In this document: piece by piece, positions 36,484 to 44,907 of the stretch
How positions within the stretch are numbered: position 1 is the first letter of the stretch
How the letters are laid out: each line of letters opens with the position of its first letter
DNA from: Vibrio vulnificus NBRC 15645 = ATCC 27562
Lineage (GTDB): Bacteria > Pseudomonadota > Gammaproteobacteria > Enterobacterales > Vibrionaceae
DNA length: 64,000 nt
Assembly (NCBI RefSeq): GCF_002224265.1
Contig: NZ_CP012882.1
Location: 1,488,001-1,552,000 of the forward strand
Direction: 5' to 3'
Position numbers and translations under genes: made by a program
Notes under the pieces: model-generated
The model's input: only the letters and a program-made list of their open reading frames with translations
What the model was told of the DNA's origin: nothing
Databases searched by the model: none

Positions 36484-37164
36484 TCACACGTTGAACGGCT
36501 TATTTCGGTAGCAACGCGTTGGTCGGCCTACTTTGCCATGCGCCAAAAACGCGTAAAGCGCTCCCCTTTCAACCACCTTGTCGAGATATCGCCTTGCCGT
36601 GCTCTTACTCACACCGAGTAACGCGGCGACACTGGCAGCGGTGTGCTCACTGTGGCCGTGGGGAAAGAGTGAAACCACCTGCTGCAAAGTAAACTCATCC
36701 ACGCCACTGACCTCATCCACCACCAGTTCGGTGGCGTGAAAAATGCCATCCAATTCACTTTGCTTGACCATTTGCTGGCTATCCACCAGCTGTTTCATCT
36801 TCATCAAGCGAAGCAAGCTGGCTTGTAACCGCGTGTAGTTCACAGGTTTCACTAGATAATCAAAGGCGCCGTAGCGATGAGCGAGATTCACCGTGTTAGC
36901 GTCGTTGGCAGCCGTGATCACAATGCACTCAGGTTTTGGTTGTAACACCAAACAGCGTTGAACTAACTCCACACCCAACCCATCGGGCAAGTAGTTATCA
37001 ATGATCACCAGATCGGGTTTCGCGGCAATGATCAGTTGCTCGGCGGTAGTCAGGTTAGCCGCTATTCCTATCACTTCAAAATCATCCAGTTGAGCAATAA
37101 AGAACTGATGCAGCTCGGTGATTCTCTCATCATCTTCTACAATCACGACTTTTATCATGCTCAC
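36484..37164 (-). CDS. Response regulator, DcuR/CitB (DpiA) family
   Basis: 226 residues: receiver with acidic pocket EDD, phospho-Asp in LVIIDNYLPDG and Lys in YLVKPVN, then a C-terminal helix-turn-helix (AASVAALLGVSKSTARRYLD). It overlaps the sensor kinase stop/start by 4 bases (ATGA type), so the two are coupled. In the family, such regulators switch on carriers and enzymes for C4-dicarboxylates or citrate. Confidence 0.88.
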   Translation of the reverse strand: MSMIKVVIVEDDERITELHQFFIAQLDDFEVIGIAANLTTAEQLIIAAKPDLVIIDNYLPDGLGVELVQRCLVLQPKPECIVITAANDANTVNLAHRYGAFDYLVKPVNYTRLQASLLRLMKMKQLVDSQQMVKQSELDGIFHATELVVDEVSGVDEFTLQQVVSLFPHGHSEHTAASVAALLGVSKSTARRYLDKVVERGALYAFLAHGKVGRPTRCYRNKPFNV

Positions 37165-38720
37165 TCCTTCGGAAGATAAACGGTAAATAGTGTTTCTTGT
37201 TCATCGCTGTCGAGCTCTAGATGACCATGCGCCTCGGATAGAATGGATTTCACTAAGTGAAGGCCAATACCATGTTCCCCTGTGCCACTCTTGGTCGAGT
37301 AACCCCAGCGGCATAAACTTTCCAGATCCTCATCGAGACTAGGACCGTTATTAGAAAAAGTAAGAATGAACTCTTCTTCGGTTTCATGTAATTTCACCGC
37401 CATTGTGGCATCGTTTTGGCCTTGGCACGCTTCTAAACCATTGTCGATCAAGTTCCCAACTAGTGAGCACACTTGTTCCTCGCTCACTCTTTGAGTCAAT
37501 CCGGAGAGATCGCCATAACACGAAATATTCAATGACTGATTCGATTCTCTCGCTTTGCTCAATTTAGCCAACAGCAACGCCGTTAGCTGAGGCATGCTTT
37601 TCACACCTTGTAGCGAGTCTATGCGTGTTTGATTTTGTGCCGCTTGCGCTAAACAGACTGAGAGCGTCTTATCAAACGCCCCCATTTGTAGCAAGCCAGA
37701 AATGACCGACAGCTTGTTTTGATGCTCGTGATGTGTCACTCGCATGCTTTCAAGATACTTGTCGACCTGACTGATGCGATCCGAAAGTGCTTGCAACTCC
37801 GAGCGCTGACGCAGAGTGAATACCGCGCCAGCCGATTCCCCATTCGATGTACGCATGGTGACGCGATTGATGATCACCCCATCTAAGCCAAACTGCGCGA
37901 CTTTATTTATGTAATCTTCTCCATCCAAAGGAAACAGATGCCTAGCGTCATCCAGCTGTTTGGTCTCCTTACCCACGAGATCGCTTTGACGAAGAATGGC
38001 TCTCGCAGCGTCGTTCGCTAAATAAATATTTCCCTGTTGATTGATGGCAACAACCGCTTCATGAGTCGCGTCCAATACGCCTTGATGGGTCTTCAACGCT
38101 TGCTTTAATTGCCAAGGCTCGAGATCTTGCATTTGTTTCTTTACATAAGACGAAAATCGCCACGACAACAGTAAAAACAACGATAGAGCAGAAAGGGCAA
38201 ACAAAAGCAGCGGCAACAGCTTTTCCCGACTCCACAGATTGAGCGTTTCGACAAGATAGCCCACCTTAACCATGCCAACCACTTCCCCTTGTGGGGAAAA
38301 AATCGGTGAAATATAACGTACCGAAGGGCCTAAAGAACCAACGCTTTGCGAGAGATAAGCCTCACCAAAATTGAGTGCCCTTTGAATGTCTCCCCCAACC
38401 ACGGGTAAACCGACACGCTCACTCACCGGATGCGCCAAGCGGATGCCCTCTTCATTGCTGACAGTGATAAAATCAGCGTCACTCACCAATTGCACAACCG
38501 AAATGATCTCCGACACCCATTGTGCATTTTCACGCTCAACAGCATCAATGAGACTGGGCAATTTTGCCAATTGCTGTGATTGCACCTGCGCACGCAAGGC
38601 AATTTGGTTGTTCAGAACATTTTCTAATTGATACGCACTGTAACTCCACCAGGCAGCGATGCCAATTAGGACAGTACAACTCAGGATGAAGGCCAATTGC
38701 CTTGTAAAGGATAATGTCAT
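37161..38720 (-). CDS. Sensor histidine kinase, DcuS/CitA family
   Basis: 519 residues from ATG 38718-38720 (GTG 38780 is possible). N-terminal membrane helix, periplasmic PASp sensor (GLPVVGGDIQRAL, PIFSPQGEVVGMVKVGYL), second helix, cytoplasmic PAS, the DcuS-type H-box HHEHQNKLSVISGLL and an ATPase ending GTGEHGIGLHLVKSI. It likely senses a di- or tricarboxylate. Its 5' end abuts the truncated DASS carrier on the opposite strand, so its own promoter now lies within transporter-derived sequence. Confidence 0.87.
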   Translation of the reverse strand: MTLSFTRQLAFILSCTVLIGIAAWWSYSAYQLENVLNNQIALRAQVQSQQLAKLPSLIDAVERENAQWVSEIISVVQLVSDADFITVSNEEGIRLAHPVSERVGLPVVGGDIQRALNFGEAYLSQSVGSLGPSVRYISPIFSPQGEVVGMVKVGYLVETLNLWSREKLLPLLLFALSALSLFLLLSWRFSSYVKKQMQDLEPWQLKQALKTHQGVLDATHEAVVAINQQGNIYLANDAARAILRQSDLVGKETKQLDDARHLFPLDGEDYINKVAQFGLDGVIINRVTMRTSNGESAGAVFTLRQRSELQALSDRISQVDKYLESMRVTHHEHQNKLSVISGLLQMGAFDKTLSVCLAQAAQNQTRIDSLQGVKSMPQLTALLLAKLSKARESNQSLNISCYGDLSGLTQRVSEEQVCSLVGNLIDNGLEACQGQNDATMAVKLHETEEEFILTFSNNGPSLDEDLESLCRWGYSTKSGTGEHGIGLHLVKSILSEAHGHLELDSDEQETLFTVYLPKE

Positions 38721-38937
38721 CAAATCGTGGCTAATTGCGATTGTGTTGGGTATTTTTAGTAACTTGTATATGTCGACCACCCACTACTCGTCTGGCCCCG
38801 CGCCGATTCTGTTTGGCGCTGGATTCCACAGCTTACAGAACTGGTGGAAGATCGGCTTTGTCTTCTCACTGATCGTTATCCCCATTTTCATCTTTGTCGG
38901 AGGTATGTGGTGGAAAGTGCTCGGCCTTTGGTAATAA
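38714..38937 (+). pseudogene. 3' remnant of a DASS (SLC13)-family dicarboxylate carrier
   Basis: The plus-strand frame encodes SWLIAIVLGIFSNLYMSTTH, then YSSGPAPILFGAG and FHSLQNWWKIGF...GGMWWKVLGLW and a stop. This is the last helix pair of DASS/CitT-type anion carriers (family pattern SNL--s-THYgtGPapi-fG-Gy---WWKiGF). The rest of the carrier (about 400 residues) is absent; immediately to the left lies the 5' end of the dcuS-like kinase on the other strand. A terminator follows. Boundary at the left is approximate. Confidence 0.8.
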
Positions 38938-38958
38938 GGGCACGGAAAAACGATGTAC

Positions 38959-38984
38959 AACAGGGCTTAAACGCCCTGTTTTTT
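38959..38984 (+). terminator. Terminator of the DASS remnant
   Basis: AACAGGGC, loop TTAAAC, GCCCTGTT then TTTT: a good intrinsic terminator that outlived the gene it served. Confidence 0.85.
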
Positions 38985-39042
38985 CGTTTGTCATTTTTAT
39001 TTCATCTTCGCTTTGCACTATGGCTTCAAGAACTTCAGTCAC

Positions 39043-39840
39043 ATGTTCACCGTGAAACCACTCAAACGTTATCAATACGAACGCTACGCTGTCCTGTGTA
39101 ATCTCGCTTATCCGAGGGTGTTTAAGCAAACACGCTATGGTTTCGATCCAAATGGACAACGCATCATCAAAAACCAATTTGGCAAAACCATGATTCGAGT
39201 GCTGTGGAGTAAAAATGCAGATGAAGTGGTGGTCGTCATTAAAGGCTCACATAGCCTTAGCGACTGGCTGCTTAACTTCGCATTATGGACAAAAAGCACC
39301 CAGTCTCTTGGTCTTCCCTATCGTATTCATGCTGGGTTCTATCACCTGTTAACTCAAGAAAGCCAACCATCAAGGAATCAAGATCACTTAGGAATGACGG
39401 TACTTGAAAAACTTGAGCAGATTTTGCTTGAACGCATCAAAGAGGGGAAGCGTATCGCGATTACTGGTCACTCCTCTGGTGGTGCCATTGGCTGTGTTTT
39501 TGCCGATTATTTTGAGCGAAAATACCCAAAATCAATTAAACGTGTGGTCACATTTGGCCAACCGGCCATTGGCGACTGGCGCTTCGCCAAACACTATTCT
39601 TTGGCACATAAAACCTATCGAATTTGCTGCGACCTCGATATCGTTACCTTTATGCCACCATTGCCCTTCCTGTATTCTCACAGTGGAAAATTGCTCTGGC
39701 TCTATAACGGTAGAATCTATGAAAATACCCCGACTTATGAACGCTTGGGGCGCTCTGTGCTCAGTTGGCTTATCCGACCATTCACTTACCACCTAATGAG
39801 CAAATATATCCGAAATAAAGATTTTTTTGACGAGCGATAA
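39043..39840 (+). CDS. Class 3 lipase (alpha/beta hydrolase)
   Basis: 265 residues from ATG 39043 (a TTG at 39013 would add ten). Lipase_3 features: nucleophile elbow GHSSGGA, TFGQPAIGD after it, and later Asp and His candidates (CCDLDIVTFMPP, SHSGKLLW). No signal peptide, so it is probably intracellular or exported by another route. Acts on acylglycerols or phospholipids in the family; substrate unknown. Confidence 0.85.
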   Translation: MFTVKPLKRYQYERYAVLCNLAYPRVFKQTRYGFDPNGQRIIKNQFGKTMIRVLWSKNADEVVVVIKGSHSLSDWLLNFALWTKSTQSLGLPYRIHAGFYHLLTQESQPSRNQDHLGMTVLEKLEQILLERIKEGKRIAITGHSSGGAIGCVFADYFERKYPKSIKRVVTFGQPAIGDWRFAKHYSLAHKTYRICCDLDIVTFMPPLPFLYSHSGKLLWLYNGRIYENTPTYERLGRSVLSWLIRPFTYHLMSKYIRNKDFFDER

Positions 39841-39857
39841 ACAAACGCTCAAAAGCA

Positions 39858-39892
39858 AGAAGAGACCCACGGTCTCTTCTCGATAATTTTTC
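39858..39892 (+). terminator. Terminator after lipase
   Basis: AGAAGAGACC, loop CAC, GGTCTCTTCT, then CGATAATTTTT. Reasonable intrinsic terminator for the lipase gene, close to the convergent small gene. Confidence 0.75.
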
Positions 39893-39905
39893 ATGCCCAC
39901 ATTTG

Positions 39906-40160
39906 CTACAGGGAAGCGATCTCTTTTTCCAACTGATATTTTTGGTCGGTGACGATTTTCTCTAGCACAATCACGCGCTTTGTGAGTTTGTCGATCTGCT
40001 GCTGCATCTCTCTTTGCACATCAGCAGACGCACCTTCCGTTTTCGTCAACTCTAACGCTTTAACCTTTTCACGATGATTTAAAACGATTTTTAGCATGCC
40101 ACTACCAAAAATGGCGGTGAAAATAATCAAAACAATTAAAATGTCGCCCAACTGTTCCAT
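39906..40160 (-). CDS. Small membrane-anchored coiled-coil protein (PspB-like plan)
   Basis: 84 residues: one N-terminal membrane helix (about 5-25), then a charged coiled coil (about 30-82). RBS GAGGT before ATG 40158-40160. The topology recalls PspB, but the sequence is not clearly homologous and pspA/pspC are not here. Function unknown. Confidence 0.65.
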   Translation of the reverse strand: MEQLGDILIVLIIFTAIFGSGMLKIVLNHREKVKALELTKTEGASADVQREMQQQIDKLTKRVIVLEKIVTDQKYQLEKEIASL

Positions 40161-40379
40161 GTTGTTACCTCTAGTTAACGTTATCCATTAATCAAAAACG
40201 ATTCATGTAGTTTATAAAATAGCTAGAGTAATAACGCAATCATTGCGTCGCAGATCACATCGCGTTTGTCGCTGAAACAAAATGAAAGAGAGAGAAGAAA
40301 AAACACAGATTAAATCAATGATTACAAGGAATTATTGAATAAGGTCGCGAATGAACGGAACGAGAACAAGGAAAGAGAA

Positions 40380-40453
40380 TGGAGGCGCGTCCCGGAGTCG
40401 AACCGAGGTCCACGGATTTGCAATCCGCTGCATAGCCACTCTGCCAACGCGCC
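40380..40453 (-). tRNA. tRNA-Cys (GCA)
   Basis: 74 bases on the minus strand, GGCGCGTTGGCAGAGTGGC... to encoded CCA. The acceptor stem closes (GGCGCGT / ACGCGCC), the T-loop is GGTTCGACTCC, and the anticodon GCA is at plus coordinates 40419-40421. Confidence 0.96.
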
Positions 40454-40485
40454 TTTTAGATAACCATTGCTGGTTTGAGTTAGGA

Positions 40486-40572
40486 TGGTGCCCCGGGCCG
40501 GACTTGAACCGGCACGACTCGAAAGTCGAGGGATTTTAAATCCCTTGTGTCTACCAATTTCACCACCAGGGC
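40486..40572 (-). tRNA. tRNA-Leu (TAA)
   Basis: 87 bases on the minus strand, a class II tRNA with a long variable arm (CGACTTTCGAGTCG). Anticodon TAA at plus coordinates 40536-40538 within stem AGGGA/TCCCT; T-loop GGTTCAAGTCC; encoded CCA. Followed by tRNA-Cys after 32 bases, one transcript. Confidence 0.96.
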
Positions 40573-40633
40573 AACGCATACTGCGATGGTAACACCACCT
40601 GCTCTAACGACCTTCGCCGTGAGAACGAGGCGT

Positions 40634-40661
40634 ACTTTAACGGATTTTTTATTTGGGTCAA
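40634..40661 (-). promoter_or_regulatory. Promoter of the tRNA-Leu/tRNA-Cys operon
   Basis: Minus strand: TTGACC (-35), 16-base AT-rich spacer, TAAAGT (-10), then a GC-rich discriminator (ACGCCTCG) typical of stringently controlled stable-RNA promoters. About 60 bases before tRNA-Leu. Confidence 0.75.
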
Positions 40662-40764
40662 TAACAAAAACAAACTTTTTGAATCAAATGGTTAGTTTGC
40701 CATCGCCTCAGTACGGTTCGCGCGCAGTATGGGGGATTTTTCAACACTCTGCCGTTTTGCACTC

Positions 40765-41691
40765 TCATTGAATGTTTAGATAAGTCATGATAGCTCGATG
40801 ATCCGAACCGATCACTTCATCGATAGACTCCCTTTTACAGATAGCAAAATCACTGTTGAGCCATAAGTGATCGATGGAAATTTGCAGCCATGACGGCAGT
40901 GTCCATGTCGGTAAGTTTGGCCAACTTGCAATAGGGGCAGTTTGCATTCCAGAAAAAAGCGTGTCAAAGCGCTCACTGCTTGCAGAAAGATTCATGTCGC
41001 CCATGATTAAAATATCCTTCGTCGGACTTTGTGTCGCTTGGTGTTCTAATGCCTGAATAAGTGCGTTGCGTCTCAACCACATCTCTTTGTTGCGAGGAGA
41101 AGGCGGATGAGCGATAAGCAGGAACACAGGGTGTTGCTCATCAACTTGCCAAATGCCTCGGATGAAATTTTGATAGCCTTCGATATAAAAAACATCCATC
41201 CCATATAAAGGTTGCCGAGAAAAAATTAGCTGATGCGACGGTAGGCCCACTTTTGGCTGGCCACCAAAACGATAGCGGTAAACGTCATCCAACACTTTTA
41301 GCCGCTCTAAGTGTGGAGCCGTCACTTCTTGTAGCAAAATGAGATCAGGTTGCACCTTTGATAGGTAATCGATCAATTGGTCGACATGTTGATTAGAGAA
41401 CAGCATATTGTACTGAAATAGACGGACGCTATTTCGGCACTCCCCTTTCGAAACCATCCCTTTCGGGACGCCAATGGCCGTGAAATAAACAATGAGCCCA
41501 ATGGAAGCTAACATTGGTGTCCACGCGCGTATCCCCAAACTGATGAATGCGACAACCGCGAGAGGCAAAATAAACAGTGCGGGATAAGCCGATATGTTTT
41601 CGGCCCACCACAAATGGGTCTGCGCTTTTACCCCCCAGTAGAAAAGGGAGCAAAGAATGATAATGAACCACAAGCCATAACTTTTAAGCAT
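40765..41691 (-). CDS. Endonuclease/exonuclease/phosphatase family membrane protein
   Basis: 308 residues. Three N-terminal hydrophobic helices (about 5-75), then an EEP catalytic domain: QYNMLF, LLQEVT (metal-binding Glu), LIAHPPSP, IMGDMNLS and GSDHRAIM (catalytic Asp-His). Such anchored members act outside the cytoplasm on nucleic acids or phosphoesters; substrate unknown. Confidence 0.85.
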   Translation of the reverse strand: MLKSYGLWFIIILCSLFYWGVKAQTHLWWAENISAYPALFILPLAVVAFISLGIRAWTPMLASIGLIVYFTAIGVPKGMVSKGECRNSVRLFQYNMLFSNQHVDQLIDYLSKVQPDLILLQEVTAPHLERLKVLDDVYRYRFGGQPKVGLPSHQLIFSRQPLYGMDVFYIEGYQNFIRGIWQVDEQHPVFLLIAHPPSPRNKEMWLRRNALIQALEHQATQSPTKDILIMGDMNLSASSERFDTLFSGMQTAPIASWPNLPTWTLPSWLQISIDHLWLNSDFAICKRESIDEVIGSDHRAIMTYLNIQ

Positions 41692-41855
41692 TGCTGAGTC
41701 ATACCTATTGAGCCGCTACCTTAGTTAGTCTAGCAATGTTTATTTGAGAGGCTGTTCCATTTTTCTTAAATTTCAAACTTTTCTGACACTCTCCGTACAT
41801 AGACAGTCGATAGACTTGGCTATACTTCTCTTTCAATTCACTACAAGGTATCCCC

Positions 41856-42236
41856 ATGAAAGCAAAACTAGCAGTTGCAGCGGCAACGCTAATTTTACTG
41901 GCAGGATGTCAGCAAGAACCTCAAGGACAACCTTCAAATAACCGTGTTGGTAAAGCTATCTGCGACTCCCAAGCGAGCATGCCAGGAGGGTGGCACGATG
42001 CAGAAGTCGATCATCAAGTTATGCAAGCCGTAGACACAGTGTTAGAGCAAATGAACACAAACTCGCCACTAAAAGGAATCACATCGGTTCATACTCAAGT
42101 GGTCAGTGGTGTTAACTACGCTATAGAATTTCAGCTAGAGAATGGCAGCCAATGGAATACGATTGTTTACCGTAACCTGAAAGGCGAATATCAAATTACC
42201 CAAACGGCTAAGCTAGGCTTGTTCTGTCAGCAATAA
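41856..42236 (+). CDS. Cystatin (stefin)-like lipoprotein
   Basis: 126 residues with a lipobox LLAGC (Cys18) and RBS AAGG. The mature part reads like a eukaryotic stefin: a Gly-Gly N-terminal trunk (PGGW, residues 43-46), an amphipathic helix (DHQVMQAVDTVLEQMNT), the first hairpin QVVSG (81-85, cystatin QxVxG), and VNYAIEFQLENGSQWNTIVY as following strands. In cystatins the Gly and QxVxG loop wedge into papain-type proteases. Cys36 and Cys124 could form a disulfide. A periplasmic or outer-membrane protease inhibitor is inferred. Confidence 0.78.
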   Translation: MKAKLAVAAATLILLAGCQQEPQGQPSNNRVGKAICDSQASMPGGWHDAEVDHQVMQAVDTVLEQMNTNSPLKGITSVHTQVVSGVNYAIEFQLENGSQWNTIVYRNLKGEYQITQTAKLGLFCQQ

Positions 42237-42266
42237 ACTCGCATAACAACCTTCCTCAAGACACAA

Positions 42267-42296
42267 ATACCCAAACGACTTGGCGTACCAGTTAGG
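42267..42296 (+). repeat. ERIC fragment
   Basis: ATACCCAAACGACTTGGCGT then ACCAGTTAGG matches the left end of ERIC copy 1 (ATACCCAAACAACTTGGCGT). The rest of the element is missing. Confidence 0.6.
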
Positions 42297-42352
42297 ACAC
42301 CATGAGCAACTCTCAAAAACCCTTGTGTCATGGCGTTGGGGGGAACAAAAAG

Positions 42353-42385
42353 AAATCCCCTTATCTGATTAAAACAAGGGGATTT
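42353..42385. terminator. Terminator at the end of the Tad locus
   Basis: AAATCCCCTT, 13-base loop, AAGGGGATTT. On the minus strand it is followed by CTTTTTG, ending the Tad operon; on the plus strand by TTAAT. Confidence 0.8.
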
Positions 42386-42409
42386 TTAATCACTTTAAGC
42401 GGTAAAAGG

Positions 42410-42472
42410 CTAAATGCCGCTCAAAGCTCCGCACATCATGATCAAAATGCAGATAACCGCCAGAAAGCCCAT
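42410..42472 (-). CDS. Possible 20-residue hydrophobic peptide
   Basis: ATG 42470-42472 is preceded by GGAG (overlapping the OmpA-gene stop TAG), 6 bases away. The frame encodes MGFLAVICILIMMCGALSGI and stops: a single membrane helix. It sits between the last Tad-locus gene and its terminator. Only an RBS and hydrophobicity support it. Confidence 0.4.
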   Translation of the reverse strand: MGFLAVICILIMMCGALSGI

Positions 42473-42475
42473 CGG

Positions 42476-43042
42476 CTACTCCAAAGTGAGAACGACTCGA
42501 CGGTTACAACCATTCTGCTGGTTTTCTTCCGCGGCACAGATTGGCGTGGTTTCACCGAACGCTTTTTCTAAGATTCGATTGCCTAAACCCAAATCGTTTT
42601 TAAGGAAACGGGCGACGGTGTTTGCACGTCTTGCAGACAACTGCTTATTGTAAGTATCTGAGCCTGTGCTGTCGGCATGCCCTTCCACTGAAATTTTACG
42701 ATTTGGGTCAACAATACCGATATAGCTACGAATCGCATCTTGATGGATATCGGTTAAACCAAATTTGTTGTGCTGGTAATTCAGCACCAGTGACATTTTT
42801 TTCTCATCGAAGAAGCAATGTTCACTGCTGTTTTGTGCTTTTACTTTCTGCACATCACGATTCAAGACACGGGCTTCCGTCTGTCCTTCATCAACCACAA
42901 TCGAACCTTCGCTTTGTGTGGTTTTGTAATGCGTTGATAGCAATGTTTTGGTTATGATCTGTTCTTCTGATGTATTGACACAATTGGCCTGGGCATAATT
43001 GGAAAGCAGCACCAGTAACAGTAAAGGCAGTGTTTTTTTCAT
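42476..43042 (-). CDS. OmpA-family protein of the Tad locus
   Basis: 188 residues from ATG 43040-43042 (RBS AAGGAT). Signal peptide ending NYAQA, then a C-terminal OmpA-like peptidoglycan-binding domain (EGHADSTGSDTYNKQLSARR, GETTPICAAEENQQNGCNRR). It probably ties the Tad machine to the cell wall. Last large gene of the operon. Confidence 0.87.
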   Translation of the reverse strand: MKKTLPLLLLVLLSNYAQANCVNTSEEQIITKTLLSTHYKTTQSEGSIVVDEGQTEARVLNRDVQKVKAQNSSEHCFFDEKKMSLVLNYQHNKFGLTDIHQDAIRSYIGIVDPNRKISVEGHADSTGSDTYNKQLSARRANTVARFLKNDLGLGNRILEKAFGETTPICAAEENQQNGCNRRVVLTLE

Positions 43043-43043
43043 T

Positions 43044-44324
43044 TTAATCCTTAAGTCTACCTGTCTCTTCATTAATGAGATTCAAAATATATTTGTATAC
43101 GTCATTGCCTTCTTTGGCATGATAGATATTGTCATGACCAAAGCAGTCGCCAATCCCATCGTTTTTGTCTACAACGTAGTTAACCCCAATAACACCCATC
43201 GTCACTTTGGTCTTTGACGCTTTGTCACTTGGGTTTTCACTTTGGAAAACGTTCCTTTTTTGTGAAATTTTCGTTTTTAACTTTTCGCACAAACCTGCCT
43301 TTACAAGTCTGTTTAGATATTTATTGTATCGAACTTCACGCCACTGCCTACCTTCCAAGTAGTAGCGAACAAAATCACCATCTCTACCATCAGAAAGCAA
43401 AATAAATACTTGCTCTGGATTTAAGTCCGTGGCTTGCTCAGCCATTTGAGCTGCACCAATAATGCCTTGCCAAGATTCAGTTAGGCCGTTTGGGGAAGCG
43501 TAATAATTTGAACTGTTGAACTTAGCTAGAAATGCGTCATAGTCTTCAGTTAAGGGGATATCCTCGAATGTTTTAATATTGCCGGAATCGTTCCGCGAGT
43601 GGATTTTCGGTGCCGTAAACATATTATTCACCGTGCCAGACGGCGTCCTATATGATGAATAGTCAAACGCCGTACGCTGCCTACCAACCTGCTTAACTGC
43701 AGTATGGTGAAACCCAATCACCGCCACTCGGCTCTTCCTATCTGTTTTAAACTCCCGCAGGTCGTCCACGATTCGGTTGATCGTTTCTGCGACTACATCA
43801 TATTTCCTCTTGCCACTTCTTCCCCAAGGATTCACCATCGAGCCACTCATATCGATAATGAAGTAAATATCTAGAGGTTGCGGTAGAAATTTTCTAGACG
43901 TAGACGTTCCCATAACTTCAAAGTCTTTGGTTAATCCCATCTCACCGTCATTGTAAGAAATCCAGGAGTCGTGCTTTGTTTTGGCAGACACGACAAAATC
44001 GGTAAAAGGCGCTAGTTCGCCACTGCGCTGCACGCAGCCGTCTTTGTACTCGCAGCGTCGATTAAACACTCGAGCCACGACTTCGCCTTTATTATCTTCA
44101 ATATAGTGGTCAACAATCTTTTGCGCGTATTCTTGGTTTTTCTCATCGTTTTCTTTTGGACTCGCAATTAAAGCCAAGCTCGCTACTTCCGCCGCTTCTG
44201 TAATTTTGGCGTGTGCCATATGCCTTTGAGTCATTTGCATCGAGAACACCATAATGACGACAAGTGCTGGCAACATACCCATAAAGATAATGCCTGCGAC
44301 CCCTTGTTGCTTTTTGATGGACAT
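43044..44324 (-). CDS. tadG: TadG-like protein with von Willebrand A domain
   Basis: 426 residues from ATG 44322-44324. Short TadE/G-type N-terminus (KKQQGVAGIIFMGMLPALVV), one membrane helix, then a VWA domain with MIDAS motif DMSGSM and LLSDGRDGDF. It anchors Tad pilus assembly in the envelope in related systems. One base separates its stop region from the OmpA gene. Confidence 0.85.
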   Translation of the reverse strand: MSIKKQQGVAGIIFMGMLPALVVIMVFSMQMTQRHMAHAKITEAAEVASLALIASPKENDEKNQEYAQKIVDHYIEDNKGEVVARVFNRRCEYKDGCVQRSGELAPFTDFVVSAKTKHDSWISYNDGEMGLTKDFEVMGTSTSRKFLPQPLDIYFIIDMSGSMVNPWGRSGKRKYDVVAETINRIVDDLREFKTDRKSRVAVIGFHHTAVKQVGRQRTAFDYSSYRTPSGTVNNMFTAPKIHSRNDSGNIKTFEDIPLTEDYDAFLAKFNSSNYYASPNGLTESWQGIIGAAQMAEQATDLNPEQVFILLSDGRDGDFVRYYLEGRQWREVRYNKYLNRLVKAGLCEKLKTKISQKRNVFQSENPSDKASKTKVTMGVIGVNYVVDKNDGIGDCFGHDNIYHAKEGNDVYKYILNLINEETGRLKD

Positions 44325-44325
44325 A

Positions 44326-44907
44326 CTAGACCCTCGCAAACGAAAATGACGTGGATACCGCTTTAATGACATTACCCTCAGCCAAGCCAAAGATATTAAA
44401 CGGCGTTTCGTAACAAAGCGTGATTTGATACATCGGCAGCCGACGGTTGCGAGAGGTAATTGGCAACAGCTCTAGTGCCTCTTCTTTAGTGAGACTGTCT
44501 AGATTTGGCAAATTGCAACCGTCGGTCGCGCCACTACTAAATTTTTTATAACGTTTGCGAAAGTTGCTTGGCTTATCGCCCTCTACCGCCAGCTGCTCGA
44601 CAAACACGCCGAACTTAGCCTCTTCAAAGCCCGGCATCATGCGCTTTAGGGAGGCTTTGGATAGATAGTTCACAGCTCTCTTTGTTTCAGAGCAGTAAGG
44701 ATCGGCTCTGCCACAAATATCTAAATCACCATCAAAAAACTGTTTTCTTTCCGCCATGATCGTTGTGAGTGAATAAGCGGCGCGGTCGAGTAGTCCTTTG
44801 GTATTGATGGCAACAACATAATTGGCCATCACAACAAACAGGCCTGAAAAAAACATGAGAACTAGCGCTAGCTCCACCATAAAAGCACCCTGTTGCTTAG
44901 CTTTCAC
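44326..44907 (-). CDS. tadF: TadF pseudopilin
   Basis: I choose GTG 44905-44907: GGAGG lies 8 bases upstream, and the protein then begins MKAKQQGAFMVELALVL, a prepilin leader cleaved after Gly with Glu at +5. This start overlaps the tadE stop by 11 bases. 193 residues, one N-terminal helix and a periplasmic domain with several cysteines. Longer in-frame starts (ATG 44946 or 44970) would hide the leader. Confidence 0.83.
   Translation of the reverse strand: MKAKQQGAFMVELALVLMFFSGLFVVMANYVVAINTKGLLDRAAYSLTTIMAERKQFFDGDLDICGRADPYCSETKRAVNYLSKASLKRMMPGFEEAKFGVFVEQLAVEGDKPSNFRKRYKKFSSGATDGCNLPNLDSLTKEEALELLPITSRNRRLPMYQITLCYETPFNIFGLAEGNVIKAVSTSFSFARV

Noticed and set aside
40322..40579. Open frames on both strands over 40322-40579
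   Set aside because: They read across tRNA-Cys and tRNA-Leu, which fully explain the sequence.
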